Source of the DNA: Gemmatimonadota bacterium | GTDB lineage: Bacteria; Gemmatimonadota; Gemmatimonadetes; Longimicrobiales; Gaopeijiaceae | NCBI GenBank assembly: GCA_009841165.1 | Contig: VXMI01000232.1 | Coordinates: 1 to 50,929, forward strand | Direction: 5' to 3' | Length of the DNA stretch: 50,929 bases | Shown here: one piece after another, positions 7,491 to 17,114 of the stretch | How positions within the stretch are numbered: the first letter of the stretch is position 1 | Layout: every line of letters starts with the position of its first letter | Notes under the pieces: model-generated | The model's input: the letters and a program-made list of their open reading frames with translations, nothing else | What the model was told of the DNA's origin: nothing | The model's database searches: none | Position numbers and translations under genes: made by a program

Positions 7491-9950
7491 ATGACGAAAC
7501 TCGCCCCCGCGCTTCTCCTCGCAGTGGCTGTCCCGTCGATCCTCGCTACGAGGCCCGACGCGTCCCCCGTTGACGACCAGCGAGGGGGTTTTCTCCATGT
7601 GGGTGACTTCGCGGATGCGCGCGGGGCCGCCGCAAGCGACGACCTCGTCCAGCAGTACTGCGTCCGCTGCCACAACGAGCGGCGCCTGCTCGGCAACATG
7701 TCGCTCGAGGACTTCGATGCCGCGAACCCGGTTGCCAACGCGCCGATTGCGGAAAAGATGATCCGCAAGCTGCGCGCCGGGATGATGCCGCCCCCGGGGG
7801 TTGCCCGACCGCCGGAAGAGGAGGTCACCGCCTTCGTAACGCGGCTCGAAGGGGACCTCGACGCGGCCGCCGCGCGCAATCCCAACCCGGGGAGCCGCAC
7901 CTTCCAGCGGCTGAACCGCGCGGAATATGCGGCGGCGATCCACGATCTGCTCGGGATCGAGATCGACGCGTCGGCCTACCTTCCCAACGAGACGGTCAGC
8001 GCGGGCTTCGACAACATCGCCGACGTGCAGAACCTGTCGGCCACGCTGCTCGATTCGTACCTGACGGCCGCGAGCGAGGTGAGCCGGCTGGCCCTGGGCG
8101 ACGCCAGCGCGACTCCGGCAGAGGCCACCTACGAGGTGTCACGGTACGCCGAACAGCGCGAACACGTGCCCGGCACGCCTTTCGGCACCCGCGGCGGGAT
8201 CTCCGTCATCCACAATTTCGTGGCCGACGGCGAGTACTTCTTCCGGCTGGCGTTCCAGCACGAGTCGACCGGCAACTTCTTCGGCCAGACGGCGCCGTTC
8301 GACGAGGAGGTCGAGGTGTCGATCGACGGGGAGCGGGTCGCGTTGATTCCGCTCGACCGATGGATGCACCGGCAGGACCCGAACGGCGTCGAAGTCGTGA
8401 CCGACCGCATCCCGGTGACCGCCGGGCCCCACCGTGTTTCCGCCGCCTTCATCAAGGTGACCGAGGGACCGGTGGAGGACCTGACCTCGCCGCACGAGTG
8501 GTCGCTCGCCGACAAGAAGATCGGATACTCGTACGGGATCACGGGGGTGCCACACCTGCGCGATCTCACGATCGGGGGGCCGTACGACATCACCGGTGTG
8601 ACGCCCACGCCGGCGTGGGAGCGGGTGATGACCTGCCGCCCGACCACCGCCGCAGAGGAGCCCGACTGCGCGCGCCGGATCATCGGCGAACTGGGTGCTC
8701 GTGCCTTCCGCCGTCCGGTCACCGGGGCAGAGGTCGACGGGCTCATGGGCCTGTACGAACAGGGCACCGTCGAGGGCGGATTCGACATCGGCGTGCGGAC
8801 AGCGCTCCAGGGGATCCTCGCGAGCCCCGACTTCGTCTTCCGTTTCGAGGAAGCCGCGCCAGGCGCCACGGCCCCGGGAGGGATGCGCCCGATCAGCGAT
8901 ATCGCGCTGGCCTCACGACTCTCGTTCTTCCTTTGGGGACGCCTTCCCGATGAGGAGCTTGTCGACGTCGCAGGCGAGGGCGGGCTGTCCGATCCGGACA
9001 TTCTCGAGGCGCAGGTGGAGCGCATGCTCGCAGATCCGCGGGCCGAGGCGCTGGGCACGCGCTTCGCCGCCCAGTGGTTGCGCCTCCAGGATCTTGACAA
9101 GGTCCACCCCGACGCGCTGCGCTATCCGGACTTCTACGACCAGTTGGCGCGCGACATGAAGCGTGAGACGGTCACATTCTTCAACGCCCTGTTGCGCGAG
9201 GGCGGCACCCTGGAGGACTTCCTCACCGCCGACTTTTCGTACATGAACGAACGGCTGGCCAGGCACTACGGCATTCCCGGGGTTGCCGGCGAGCACTTCC
9301 GCCGGGTGCGGTACACCGATGAAGCCAGGCGCGGCATCCTCGGCCACGGCAGCATCCTCACCCTCACCTCCCACGCCAATCGCACCTCACCCGTGCTGAG
9401 GGGGAAGTGGGTGATGGAAGTGTTGCTGGGAACACCCCCGCCCCCGCCGCCGCCAGACGTTCCGGAACTCGACGAGACGGCCGAGGCGAGTGACGGCCGC
9501 TTCCTCACGGTGCGGGAGCGACTCGAACAACACGCGGCCAATCCGACCTGCAATTCCTGCCACCGGTTCATCGACCCCATCGGAATCGCCCTTGAGAACT
9601 ACGACGTGACGGGGACCTGGCGCGTCCGCGACACTGGCACGCCTGTCGAAACGCTCGGCGAACTCTACGACGGCACGCCGCTTAACGGACCCGCCGACCT
9701 GCGCGCCGCGTTGTTGCGGCGCCCGGAATCGCTGGTCAGGACGTTCACCGAGAACCTGATGGCCTACGCGCTGGGGCGGAGGATCGAGTACTACGACATG
9801 CCCGCGGTGCGGCGCGTGGCGACTGCGGCGGGTGAAGGCGACTACCGGCTTGCGGCGTTCGTGAAGGAAGTGGTTCGAAGCGACCCCTTCCGGATGTCGA
9901 AGGCCGACGCGGTGGTGGAGGAGCCGGCGGGCCCCGGGAACGACTACTGA
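7491..9950 (+). CDS. Planctomycete-type c-type cytochrome, PSCyt1/PSD (DUF1592) protein, module copy A
   Basis: An 819-residue exported protein with a signal peptide (about 1-27). A CVRCH heme-c motif at 57-61 is followed by LRAGMMPPPG, whose Met could be the axial ligand (PSCyt1). Then come PSD3/DUF1587 (FQRLNRAEY onward, about 139-200), a beta-rich middle, PSD5 and PSD4/DUF1592 (LASRLSFFLWG near 475), PSCyt3/DUF1588 with a second CxxCH (CNSCH, 687-691, in CNSCHRFIDPIG) and PSD2/DUF1585 at the end (ENLMAYALGRR). These families are common in Planctomycetes, Acidobacteria and Gemmatimonadota and have no established reaction. Whether the second CxxCH binds heme is unknown. It is the first gene of a six-gene operon; its stop is 29 bases before the HXXSHH gene. 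Confidence 0.9.
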   Translation: MTKLAPALLLAVAVPSILATRPDASPVDDQRGGFLHVGDFADARGAAASDDLVQQYCVRCHNERRLLGNMSLEDFDAANPVANAPIAEKMIRKLRAGMMPPPGVARPPEEEVTAFVTRLEGDLDAAAARNPNPGSRTFQRLNRAEYAAAIHDLLGIEIDASAYLPNETVSAGFDNIADVQNLSATLLDSYLTAASEVSRLALGDASATPAEATYEVSRYAEQREHVPGTPFGTRGGISVIHNFVADGEYFFRLAFQHESTGNFFGQTAPFDEEVEVSIDGERVALIPLDRWMHRQDPNGVEVVTDRIPVTAGPHRVSAAFIKVTEGPVEDLTSPHEWSLADKKIGYSYGITGVPHLRDLTIGGPYDITGVTPTPAWERVMTCRPTTAAEEPDCARRIIGELGARAFRRPVTGAEVDGLMGLYEQGTVEGGFDIGVRTALQGILASPDFVFRFEEAAPGATAPGGMRPISDIALASRLSFFLWGRLPDEELVDVAGEGGLSDPDILEAQVERMLADPRAEALGTRFAAQWLRLQDLDKVHPDALRYPDFYDQLARDMKRETVTFFNALLREGGTLEDFLTADFSYMNERLARHYGIPGVAGEHFRRVRYTDEARRGILGHGSILTLTSHANRTSPVLRGKWVMEVLLGTPPPPPPPDVPELDETAEASDGRFLTVRERLEQHAANPTCNSCHRFIDPIGIALENYDVTGTWRVRDTGTPVETLGELYDGTPLNGPADLRAALLRRPESLVRTFTENLMAYALGRRIEYYDMPAVRRVATAAGEGDYRLAAFVKEVVRSDPFRMSKADAVVEEPAGPGNDY

Positions 9951-9979
9951 CGGCGAGAAGCCGATAGAACGGAGCGAGT

Positions 9980-11362
9980 ATGCAATACATCACCGGTACA
10001 GCGATTCCCCGCCGAACCTTCCTCAAAGGCGTCGGCGCCTCGATTTCGCTGCCCTTCCTCGACGCGATGGTCCCGGCCGGCCGGGGTTGGGCTGCAGCGG
10101 CCGAGGGCCCGACGCGGCTCGTGGCGATCGAGATGGTGCACGGCGCGGCCGGCAGCAACGCCTGGGGGAGGACGCAAAACTACTGGTCGCCGGCGGCAAC
10201 CGGCCGCGACTTCGACCTGAGCCCGAGTGCGCTCAGCCCGCTGGAGCCGTTCCGTAACTACCTCACGATTGTCAGCGACACCGACATCGAGCCCGCCGAA
10301 GCCAAGAAGCCCAAGGAGATCGGCGGCGACCACTTTCGCTCCAGCGCGACTTTCCTGACCCAGTCGCACCCCCGGCAGACCGAGGGGTCCGACATTTTCG
10401 TCGGGGAGTCGCTCGACCAGATGTTTGCGAAGCGATTCGGCCAGGACACGCCGATTCCCTCGATGCAGCTCTGTATCGAGAATGTGGACCAGTCCGGCGG
10501 CTGCGCGTACGGCTACGCGTGCGTCTACACCGACACGATCAGCTGGGCGTCGCCGACCGACCCGCTGCCGATGGTGCGGGATCCGCGCGTGGCCTTTGAT
10601 CAACTCTTCGGGGCCGGGGGCAGTCCCGAACAGCGGGCGGCGCGCCGACGAGTGAACAGGAGCATCCTGGACTTCATCACGGGCAGGGTTTCGCAGCTGA
10701 AACGCCAGTTGGGGCCGGCCGATATGGTCCGCCTCGACCGATACCTCGAGCATGTGCGCGAACTCGAACGGAGGATCGAACGCGTGGAGGTGCAGAACGC
10801 CAGCGGGGAGGCGCGCGAACTGCCCGAGGCGCCGGCGGGCGTGCCCGACTCCTTCCGGGAGCATGTGGAACTCATGTTCGACCTGCAGGCGCTGGCCTTC
10901 GCATCCGACGTGACCCGGGTGTTCTCCTTCAAGATGGGACGCGACTCGTCGGCCCGGATCTTCCCCGAGAGCGGCGTCGAGAAACCCTTCCACCCCGCTT
11001 CGCACCACGGCGGCAACGAGGGCAACATCACCGACTTCGCCCAGATCAACCGATATCACGTCGGGATGCTCCCCTACTTCCTGGAGAAGCTCGGGAGCAC
11101 GATGGATGGAGACACGCATCTGCTCGACCGGACGATGATCGTCTACGGGTCGCCCATGGGGGATCCGAACATCCACAACCACAAGCGCTGTCCGCTGTTC
11201 GTGGTCGGCGGCGCGAACGGCGGGCTGGACGGCAACCTCCATCTGCGCGCCGCGCCGGGTACGCCCATGGCGAACGTCATGCTGAGCCTGGCTCACAAGC
11301 TCGGCATGGACGATATGAAGAAGTTCGGCAACAGTACGTCCGACTTTTCGCTGACGGTGTAG
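9980..11362 (+). CDS. Tat-exported HXXSHH (DUF1552) protein, module copy A
   Basis: A 460-residue protein. A twin-arginine signal (RRTFLKG, Arg 11-12, then GASISLPFLDAM) indicates folded export, often with a cofactor. The family signature HxxSHH is present as HPASHHGG at 338-345. Other conserved parts are GGDHFRSSATFLTQSHPRQ, CAYGYACVYTDTISW and a C-terminal YGSPMGDPNIHNH with VVGGANG. DUF1552 proteins nearly always neighbour PSCyt/PSD cytochromes, and their reaction is unknown; the His clusters suggest a metal site (inference). A GGAGCGAG ribosome site precedes the ATG. The ankyrin gene begins 13 bases after the stop. Confidence 0.9.
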   Translation: MQYITGTAIPRRTFLKGVGASISLPFLDAMVPAGRGWAAAAEGPTRLVAIEMVHGAAGSNAWGRTQNYWSPAATGRDFDLSPSALSPLEPFRNYLTIVSDTDIEPAEAKKPKEIGGDHFRSSATFLTQSHPRQTEGSDIFVGESLDQMFAKRFGQDTPIPSMQLCIENVDQSGGCAYGYACVYTDTISWASPTDPLPMVRDPRVAFDQLFGAGGSPEQRAARRRVNRSILDFITGRVSQLKRQLGPADMVRLDRYLEHVRELERRIERVEVQNASGEARELPEAPAGVPDSFREHVELMFDLQALAFASDVTRVFSFKMGRDSSARIFPESGVEKPFHPASHHGGNEGNITDFAQINRYHVGMLPYFLEKLGSTMDGDTHLLDRTMIVYGSPMGDPNIHNHKRCPLFVVGGANGGLDGNLHLRAAPGTPMANVMLSLAHKLGMDDMKKFGNSTSDFSLTV

Positions 11363-11375
11363 GCGAGGAGGCTCG

Positions 11376-13184
11376 ATGGGAGCGACGCGTCACCCCCGGC
11401 CACAGGCAACGAGTACCGGCGCCCTGCGTGCGAGCGGCTGGGTCTCGGCGTTGTTGCTGGCCCTGCTGCTCCCCGTCGCGGTTGGTCACGACAGCCCCGT
11501 GGCCGACGCGGCCATGCGTGGCGATGCGTCAACGGTCCGTGCCCTCATAGCCGAGGGCGCGGATGTCAACGCGGCACAGGGTGATGGCATGACGGCCCTG
11601 CACTGGGCAGCGAGCAACCGGGATCCGGGGCTTGCCCGCATTCTTCTGGAGGCCGGCGCGGACGTCGGTGCGGGGACCCGCATCGGGCGCTACACGCCGC
11701 TCCACGTGGCGGCGCAAGCCGGGGCTGGGGAGGTCGTCGAGATTCTGCTGGCTGCCGGTGCCGATCCCAACGCGCCGATCACGGCGGGGGGCGCTGCGCG
11801 TCCCCTGCACCTTGCGGCGGCGTCAGGGAGCGAGCGGGTTGTCAGGGCCCTGGTGGCGGCCGGGGCCGACGTGAACGCGGCCGAGGAGTCCTGGGCGCAG
11901 ACTCCGCTGATCTTCGCGGCGTCGAAGGGAAGGACCGAGGTCGTCGCCGCGTTGCTGGCTGCCGGTGCCGATCCCGCGATCCACACCCGGGTGATGGATG
12001 TCACGTCGCGTGCCGTCTACGACCGGATCGAGCGTGCCGAGCGCAACCGGCGAATCCGGGAGGGGCAGCCCTGGGGACCCGATGTCGCAGCCGAGGTACG
12101 CCGTCAGCACGAGGAGGAAAGCCGTCGGCGCGAACTGGCCGAAGCCGCATCGGCGGCCGAGGCCGAGACGCGCATGATCGAGGAGCCCGAGCCGCTGTCC
12201 TACGGCGAGCTCGTGGGCGGCCACGGCGGTCTCACCGCGTTGTTGCACGCCGCCCGCGAGGGGCACGGCGAGACGGCGCTGGCGCTGATCGACGGCGGCG
12301 CCGACATCAACCAGGTGAGCGCCGGCGACGGAACCAGCCCGATCCTGATGGCCACCATCAACGGGCACTACGACCTGGCCGTGCGTTTCGTGGAGCTCGG
12401 TGCCGACCCCACGATGGCCAGCCATGCGGGCGCGACCCCGCTCTTTGCCGCGATCAACACCCACTGGGCACCCAAGTCGCGCTACCCGCAGCAGCACATC
12501 TACATGCAGCAGGACCACACCTACCTCGAGGTCATGGAGAAGCTGCTGGCAGCCGGTGCCGACCCGAACGCCCGGCTCACCAGGCACCTCTGGTTCATGT
12601 CCTACAACTTCGACCTGCTCCAGATCGACGCGAAGGGAGCCACGCCGTTCTGGCGGGCGGCCTACGCGCTCGACGTGGAGGCGATGAAGCTGCTTGTCGC
12701 CCGTGGAGCCGACCCTTCCATGGCGACCGAGAGGGTCCCGTCGCGGCGGTACGGCCGGGGCGGCGGCGAAGAGGTCGACCACTCGGGCCTGCCTCCCGTA
12801 CCGGTGGGCGGTTCCGCGGTATACCCGATCCACGCGGCATCGGGGGTCGGCTATGGCCAGGGGTTCGCGGCGAATGCGCACCGCCACGTGCCCGATGGCT
12901 GGGTACCGGCGGTCCGCTACCTTGTCGAGGAGCTCGGTGCCGACGTGAACGCCCGTGATCTCGAGGGATTCAGCCCGATTCACCACGCGGCCGCCCGTGG
13001 CGACAACGAACTGATCCTCTATCTGGTGGAGCAGGGCGCTGACGTCACTCTGGTCAGCAGACGCGGGCAGACGACGGTGGATATGGCAAACGGCCCGGTG
13101 CAGCGGATCCAGCCGTTCCCGGAGACCATCGCTCTGCTCGAGAGTCTCGGCGCGGTGAACAACCACAACTGCGTTTCCTGTTGA
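11376..13184 (+). CDS. Exported ankyrin-repeat protein with C-terminal CVSC tail, module copy A
   Basis: A 602-residue protein. A signal-like hydrophobic segment (about 20-37, ALLLALLLPVAVG) follows a basic N-terminus, so export is likely. Ankyrin repeats (GADVNA, TPLHVAA, GADPN units) fill about 40-205. A charged, Glu/Arg-rich linker that may be coiled coil spans 207-272. More repeats follow at 275-450 and 515-565. Between them lies a non-ankyrin block at 468-508 with DHSGLPPVP, GVGYGQGFA and HRHVPDGW. The chain ends in NNHNCVSC. No enzymatic domain is seen; ankyrins bind partners, and the module suggests that the partner is the cytochrome or the HXXSHH protein (inference). The ribosome site is GAGGAGG. 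Confidence 0.88.
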   Translation: MGATRHPRPQATSTGALRASGWVSALLLALLLPVAVGHDSPVADAAMRGDASTVRALIAEGADVNAAQGDGMTALHWAASNRDPGLARILLEAGADVGAGTRIGRYTPLHVAAQAGAGEVVEILLAAGADPNAPITAGGAARPLHLAAASGSERVVRALVAAGADVNAAEESWAQTPLIFAASKGRTEVVAALLAAGADPAIHTRVMDVTSRAVYDRIERAERNRRIREGQPWGPDVAAEVRRQHEEESRRRELAEAASAAEAETRMIEEPEPLSYGELVGGHGGLTALLHAAREGHGETALALIDGGADINQVSAGDGTSPILMATINGHYDLAVRFVELGADPTMASHAGATPLFAAINTHWAPKSRYPQQHIYMQQDHTYLEVMEKLLAAGADPNARLTRHLWFMSYNFDLLQIDAKGATPFWRAAYALDVEAMKLLVARGADPSMATERVPSRRYGRGGGEEVDHSGLPPVPVGGSAVYPIHAASGVGYGQGFAANAHRHVPDGWVPAVRYLVEELGADVNARDLEGFSPIHHAAARGDNELILYLVEQGADVTLVSRRGQTTVDMANGPVQRIQPFPETIALLESLGAVNNHNCVSC

Positions 13185-13191
13185 ACACGCG

Positions 13192-15714
13192 ATGCTGAAG
13201 CAGGCGGCTCCCCTCGCTGCGGCAGGCCTGGTCCTCGCCGGCCTGGGGGTTTCGCGTGACGCGGTTCCGGATTCGCAGTTTGCGGCTGCATCGCCGCCGC
13301 CGACCGGCCATTCGTACCCTGCCTCGGTGCCCGCCTTTGGTGCCGCCACCGAGAACGAAGTGATCCAGCAATACTGCGTCCGTTGTCACAACGAGCGCCG
13401 CCTGCTCGGGAACATGTCCCTGGAGGACTTCGACGCGGCCAACGCGCCAGCCGACGGCGAACTGGCCGAAAGGGTCATCCGCAAGCTGCGCGCGGGCCTG
13501 ATGCCGCCTCCGGGCAACCGGAGACCCGAAGAGGAGGACCTGACGGAGCTTGTCGAGTCCCTGGAGGGGCAGATGGATCGGGCCGCCGCGGAGAATCCCA
13601 ACCCGGGGCGCCGAACCTTCCAGCGCCTCAACCGGGCCGAATACCGGGCGTCGGTCCGCGACCTGCTGGATATCGAGATCGACGCGGGCGCCTATCTTCC
13701 CCTGGACACCAAGAGCGCGAACTTCGACAACATTGCGGACGCGCAACTGCTGTCCACGACGCTGACCGACGGCTACCTGCGGGCGGCCGCCGAGATCAGC
13801 CGGCTGGCACTTGGCGATCCCCACGTAACTGCGAGCGAGGCGACCTACCGTGTGTCGCGATGGGATTCGCAGAACGAGCGGGTGCCGGGAGCCCCCTACG
13901 GCACTCGGGGCGGGGTTTCGGTGCTGCACAACTTCCCGGCGGACGGCTACTACACCTTCCGCGTCTCGTTCCATCACGAGACCACGGGTGCGCTCGTCGG
14001 CAACGGGCGTAACGCGCTGCACACGGAGGACGGCGAACCCGAGCGGCTGGATATCTCGGTCGACGGTGAGCGGGTGGCGCTTCTCGAGGTCAACCGGTGG
14101 ATGCACACGTCGGACCCGGACGGCGTCAACATCCGGTCCGGCCGCATATTCGTGCGTGCGGGCCCGAGACAGGTGTCGGCGGCGTTCATCCGGCGCTACG
14201 AAGGGCCGCTGCAGGACCTGATCTCGCCGCACGACTGGTCGCTGGCCAGCACCAGCATCGCGGGCAGCTACGGTTTCACCGTCCTCCCGCACCTGCGCGA
14301 TCTGGCGATCGGCGGCCCGCACGACCCGCAGGGCGTGTCCGACACCCCCAGCCGCCAGGCGGTGTTCAGCTGCCGTCCGGACCCCGGCGCGCCCGAGGCC
14401 GAGGCACGGCGCTGCGCGCGTGAAATCGTCACCCGGCTGGCGACCCGGGCCTACAGACGCCCGCTGACCGAGGGCAACGTGATCGCGCTGATGGGGCTGT
14501 ACGATGCGGGCGCCGAAGTCGAGGGCTTCGAGGGCGGGGTGCGAATGGCGCTCGAAGGCATTCTGGCCAGCCCGCACTTCGTCTTCCGTTTCGAGGAGCC
14601 GAGGATGGCCGGCGCGGAGGTCGGCGGCACGGGCCGGGGTCCGGCCGGCGCCTACCGGCTCGGCGACCACGATCTGGCCGCGCGGTTGTCGTTCTTCCTC
14701 TGGGGATCCGGGCCCGACGAGGAGCTGATGGCGGCAGCGGAAGAAGGGCGTCTTTCCGACCCGGCCGTGCTCGAGGGGCAGGTGCACCGGATGCTCCGCG
14801 ACCCGCGCTCCACGGCGCTTTCGACGCGATTTGCCGGACAGTGGCTGCGCCTGCAGGACCTGGAGAAGATCCAGCCCGACGTGCGTGTCAACCCGGACTT
14901 CGACGAGCCGCTCAAGCGCGCGATGGTAGAGGAAACCGAGACCTTCTTCGACAACCTGATCCGCGAAGACCGGTCGATCATGGACCTGTACACAGCGGAC
15001 TACACCTTCGTAAACGAGCGGCTGGCGCGTCACTACGGGATCCCGGACGTGGCAGGAGAGCGTTTCCGGCGCGTGGACCAACTGCACGACGAGCGCCGCG
15101 GCATTCTGGGCCACGGGAGCGTCCTTACCCTCACCTCGCACGCGGGCCGGACCTCACCCGTTCTGCGGGGCAAGTGGGTAATGGAGGTCCTGCTGGGCAC
15201 ACCGCCTCCGCCGCCCCCACCCGACGTTCCCGAATTGGAAGAGGAGGCGGTGGAGGACGGCCGGTTCCTGACTGTGCGGGAGCGGCTCGAGATGCACGCC
15301 GCCAACCCGACCTGCAACTCCTGCCACCGAATGATCGACCCCATCGGGCTGGCGCTGGAGAACTTCGACGTGACGGGAGCATGGCGCATCAGGGATCAGG
15401 GCGTGGCGATCGACGCGGCGAGCGACTTCTACGATGGCACACCCATCGCGTCGCCCTCGGAACTGCGCGCGGCGCTCCTGAAGCGACCCCAACCGCTGGT
15501 TCGCACCTTTACCGAAAACCTCATGGCGTATGCGCTAGGACGCCGCCTGGAGTATTATGACATGCCGGCCGTGCGCCGGATCGCGCGCATGGCCGCTGAA
15601 CAGGACTACCGGGTCTCCTCGTTCATCGTGGGCGTGGCCAACAGCAACGCCTTCCTCTTGAAGGCCGCTCCCGCCGTGGTCGACGAGGAACCCGCGAACG
15701 GAAACGGAGGCTGA
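13192..15714 (+). CDS. Planctomycete-type c-type cytochrome, PSCyt1/PSD (DUF1592) protein, module copy B
   Basis: An 840-residue paralogue of the 7491-9950 product, with the same domain order. Residues 1-20 are a hydrophobic export signal. CVRCH lies at 62-66, followed by RLLGNMSLEDFDAAN, identical to copy A. The second CxxCH (CNSCH) is at 708-712. The proline run PPPPPPPDVPEL before it is shared by both copies. Compared with copy A it carries a small insertion in the beta-rich middle (about residues 270-285). It starts 7 bases after the ankyrin stop with only a weak ribosome site, which suggests translational coupling. Its presence here shows that the module was duplicated in tandem. Confidence 0.9.
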   Translation: MLKQAAPLAAAGLVLAGLGVSRDAVPDSQFAAASPPPTGHSYPASVPAFGAATENEVIQQYCVRCHNERRLLGNMSLEDFDAANAPADGELAERVIRKLRAGLMPPPGNRRPEEEDLTELVESLEGQMDRAAAENPNPGRRTFQRLNRAEYRASVRDLLDIEIDAGAYLPLDTKSANFDNIADAQLLSTTLTDGYLRAAAEISRLALGDPHVTASEATYRVSRWDSQNERVPGAPYGTRGGVSVLHNFPADGYYTFRVSFHHETTGALVGNGRNALHTEDGEPERLDISVDGERVALLEVNRWMHTSDPDGVNIRSGRIFVRAGPRQVSAAFIRRYEGPLQDLISPHDWSLASTSIAGSYGFTVLPHLRDLAIGGPHDPQGVSDTPSRQAVFSCRPDPGAPEAEARRCAREIVTRLATRAYRRPLTEGNVIALMGLYDAGAEVEGFEGGVRMALEGILASPHFVFRFEEPRMAGAEVGGTGRGPAGAYRLGDHDLAARLSFFLWGSGPDEELMAAAEEGRLSDPAVLEGQVHRMLRDPRSTALSTRFAGQWLRLQDLEKIQPDVRVNPDFDEPLKRAMVEETETFFDNLIREDRSIMDLYTADYTFVNERLARHYGIPDVAGERFRRVDQLHDERRGILGHGSVLTLTSHAGRTSPVLRGKWVMEVLLGTPPPPPPPDVPELEEEAVEDGRFLTVRERLEMHAANPTCNSCHRMIDPIGLALENFDVTGAWRIRDQGVAIDAASDFYDGTPIASPSELRAALLKRPQPLVRTFTENLMAYALGRRLEYYDMPAVRRIARMAAEQDYRVSSFIVGVANSNAFLLKAAPAVVDEEPANGNGG

Positions 15715-15719
15715 GCACG

Positions 15720-17114
15720 ATGCATCTCATTACGGGACGGCACCTGCCCCGCCGGACCTTCCTGCGCGGCGTTGGTGCGAGTGTCGCGTTGCCGTTCCTG
15801 GATGCCATGGCACCCGCCCGGGAGCGGTGGGCGGTCACGCGCGCACGCACGGCGCTCGACCGCACGCGCCTCGTCGCCATCGAGATGGTCCACGGCTCGG
15901 CGGGCAGCAACGCGTGGGGTGCGACCGAGCACCTCTGGTCACCCCCGGAGACCGGACGCGGCTTCGACTTCGGTCCCAGCGTCCTCAGTTCGCTCGAGCC
16001 GTACCGGGACTACCTCACGATCGTCAGCGACACCGACGTCGAGGGCGCCGAGGCCAGAAAGCCCAAGGAGATCGGGGGCGACCACTTCCGCTCCAGCGCG
16101 ACCTTCCTGACCCAGTCCCACCCCAGGCAGACCGAGAGTTCGGATGTCTGGGTCGGTACTTCTCTGGACCAGTTCTACGCCCAGCGGTTCGGCCAGGACA
16201 CGCCGATCCCGTCGATGCAGCTTTGCATCGAGAATGTGGATCAGGCCGGCGGCTGCGCCTACGGCTATGCATGCGTCTACACCGACACCATTTCCTGGTC
16301 GGCACCGGACCAACCTCTGCCCATGGTGCGCGACCCGCGGGTCGCCTTCGACCAGCTCTTCGGAGCGGGCGGTACGCCCGAAGCCCGGGAAGCCCGCCGC
16401 CGGGCAAGCGCCAGTATCCTCGACTTCATTGTGGGGGAGGTGAGCGCGCTCAAGCGGGAGCTCGATCCGGTGGACGGACGCCGCGTGGATCGCTATCTGA
16501 ACGACATCCGGGAGCTCGAGCGCCGGATCGCCCGCGTAGTGGCGCGCAACGAGAGCGGGGAGGAACGCGAATTGCCGGGTGCGCCCGCCGGAGTCCCCGA
16601 CTCCTTCGACGAGCACGTCAAGCTGATGTTCGACCTGCAAGCGCTCGCCTTCCAGGCGGACGTGACCGGCATCTTCTCGTTCAAGATGGGCCGGGACGCC
16701 TCCAGCCGCGTCTACCCGGAGAGCGGTGTCGACAAGGGCTTCCACCCGTCGTCACACCACGGCGGCAGGCCCGACGCCGTCCTTGAGTTCGCCGAGATCA
16801 ACCGGTATCACGTGGGGCTGGTCCCGTACTTCCTGGATCGGCTGGCCGGTATCCAGGAGGGCGACGGAAACCTGCTCGACAAGACCATGGTGATCTACGG
16901 CTCACCGATGGGCGACTCGAACGTGCACAACCACAAGCGCTGCCCGCTCTTCGTGGTTGGTGGAGCGAACGGCCGCATGGACGGAGACCTGCACCTGCGT
17001 GCCGACGCCGGCACGCCGATGGCCAACGTCATGCTCAGCCTGATGCACAAGCTGGGGATGGACGACATGAAGAGCTTCGGCGACAGCACCGGGACGTTCC
17101 CGCTCTCGATATGA
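15720..17114 (+). CDS. Tat-exported HXXSHH (DUF1552) protein, module copy B
   Basis: A 464-residue paralogue of the 9980-11362 product; most positions are identical through the central region (GGDHFRSSATFLTQSHPRQT, RFGQDTPIPSMQLCIENVDQ). A twin-arginine motif (RRTFLRG) lies at residues 11-17, and HPSSHHGG begins at residue 342 as the HxxSHH signature. The C-terminus has YGSPMGDSNVHNHKRCPLF and VVGGANG. A GGAGG ribosome site sits in the end of the preceding gene, 5 bases away. The stop overlaps the ATG of the next ankyrin gene (ATGA at 17111-17114), so copy B is translationally coupled to its ankyrin partner. Confidence 0.9.
   Translation: MHLITGRHLPRRTFLRGVGASVALPFLDAMAPARERWAVTRARTALDRTRLVAIEMVHGSAGSNAWGATEHLWSPPETGRGFDFGPSVLSSLEPYRDYLTIVSDTDVEGAEARKPKEIGGDHFRSSATFLTQSHPRQTESSDVWVGTSLDQFYAQRFGQDTPIPSMQLCIENVDQAGGCAYGYACVYTDTISWSAPDQPLPMVRDPRVAFDQLFGAGGTPEAREARRRASASILDFIVGEVSALKRELDPVDGRRVDRYLNDIRELERRIARVVARNESGEERELPGAPAGVPDSFDEHVKLMFDLQALAFQADVTGIFSFKMGRDASSRVYPESGVDKGFHPSSHHGGRPDAVLEFAEINRYHVGLVPYFLDRLAGIQEGDGNLLDKTMVIYGSPMGDSNVHNHKRCPLFVVGGANGRMDGDLHLRADAGTPMANVMLSLMHKLGMDDMKSFGDSTGTFPLSI

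Noticed and set aside
9430..9475. Proline-rich repeat as a possible microsatellite or CRISPR-like repeat
   Set aside because: It encodes the PPPPPPP stretch conserved in the PSCyt3 region; no spacer-repeat pattern exists there or elsewhere.
13054..15141. A 695-codon minus-strand open frame
   Set aside because: It lies opposite the conserved cytochrome B gene and shows no family motif.
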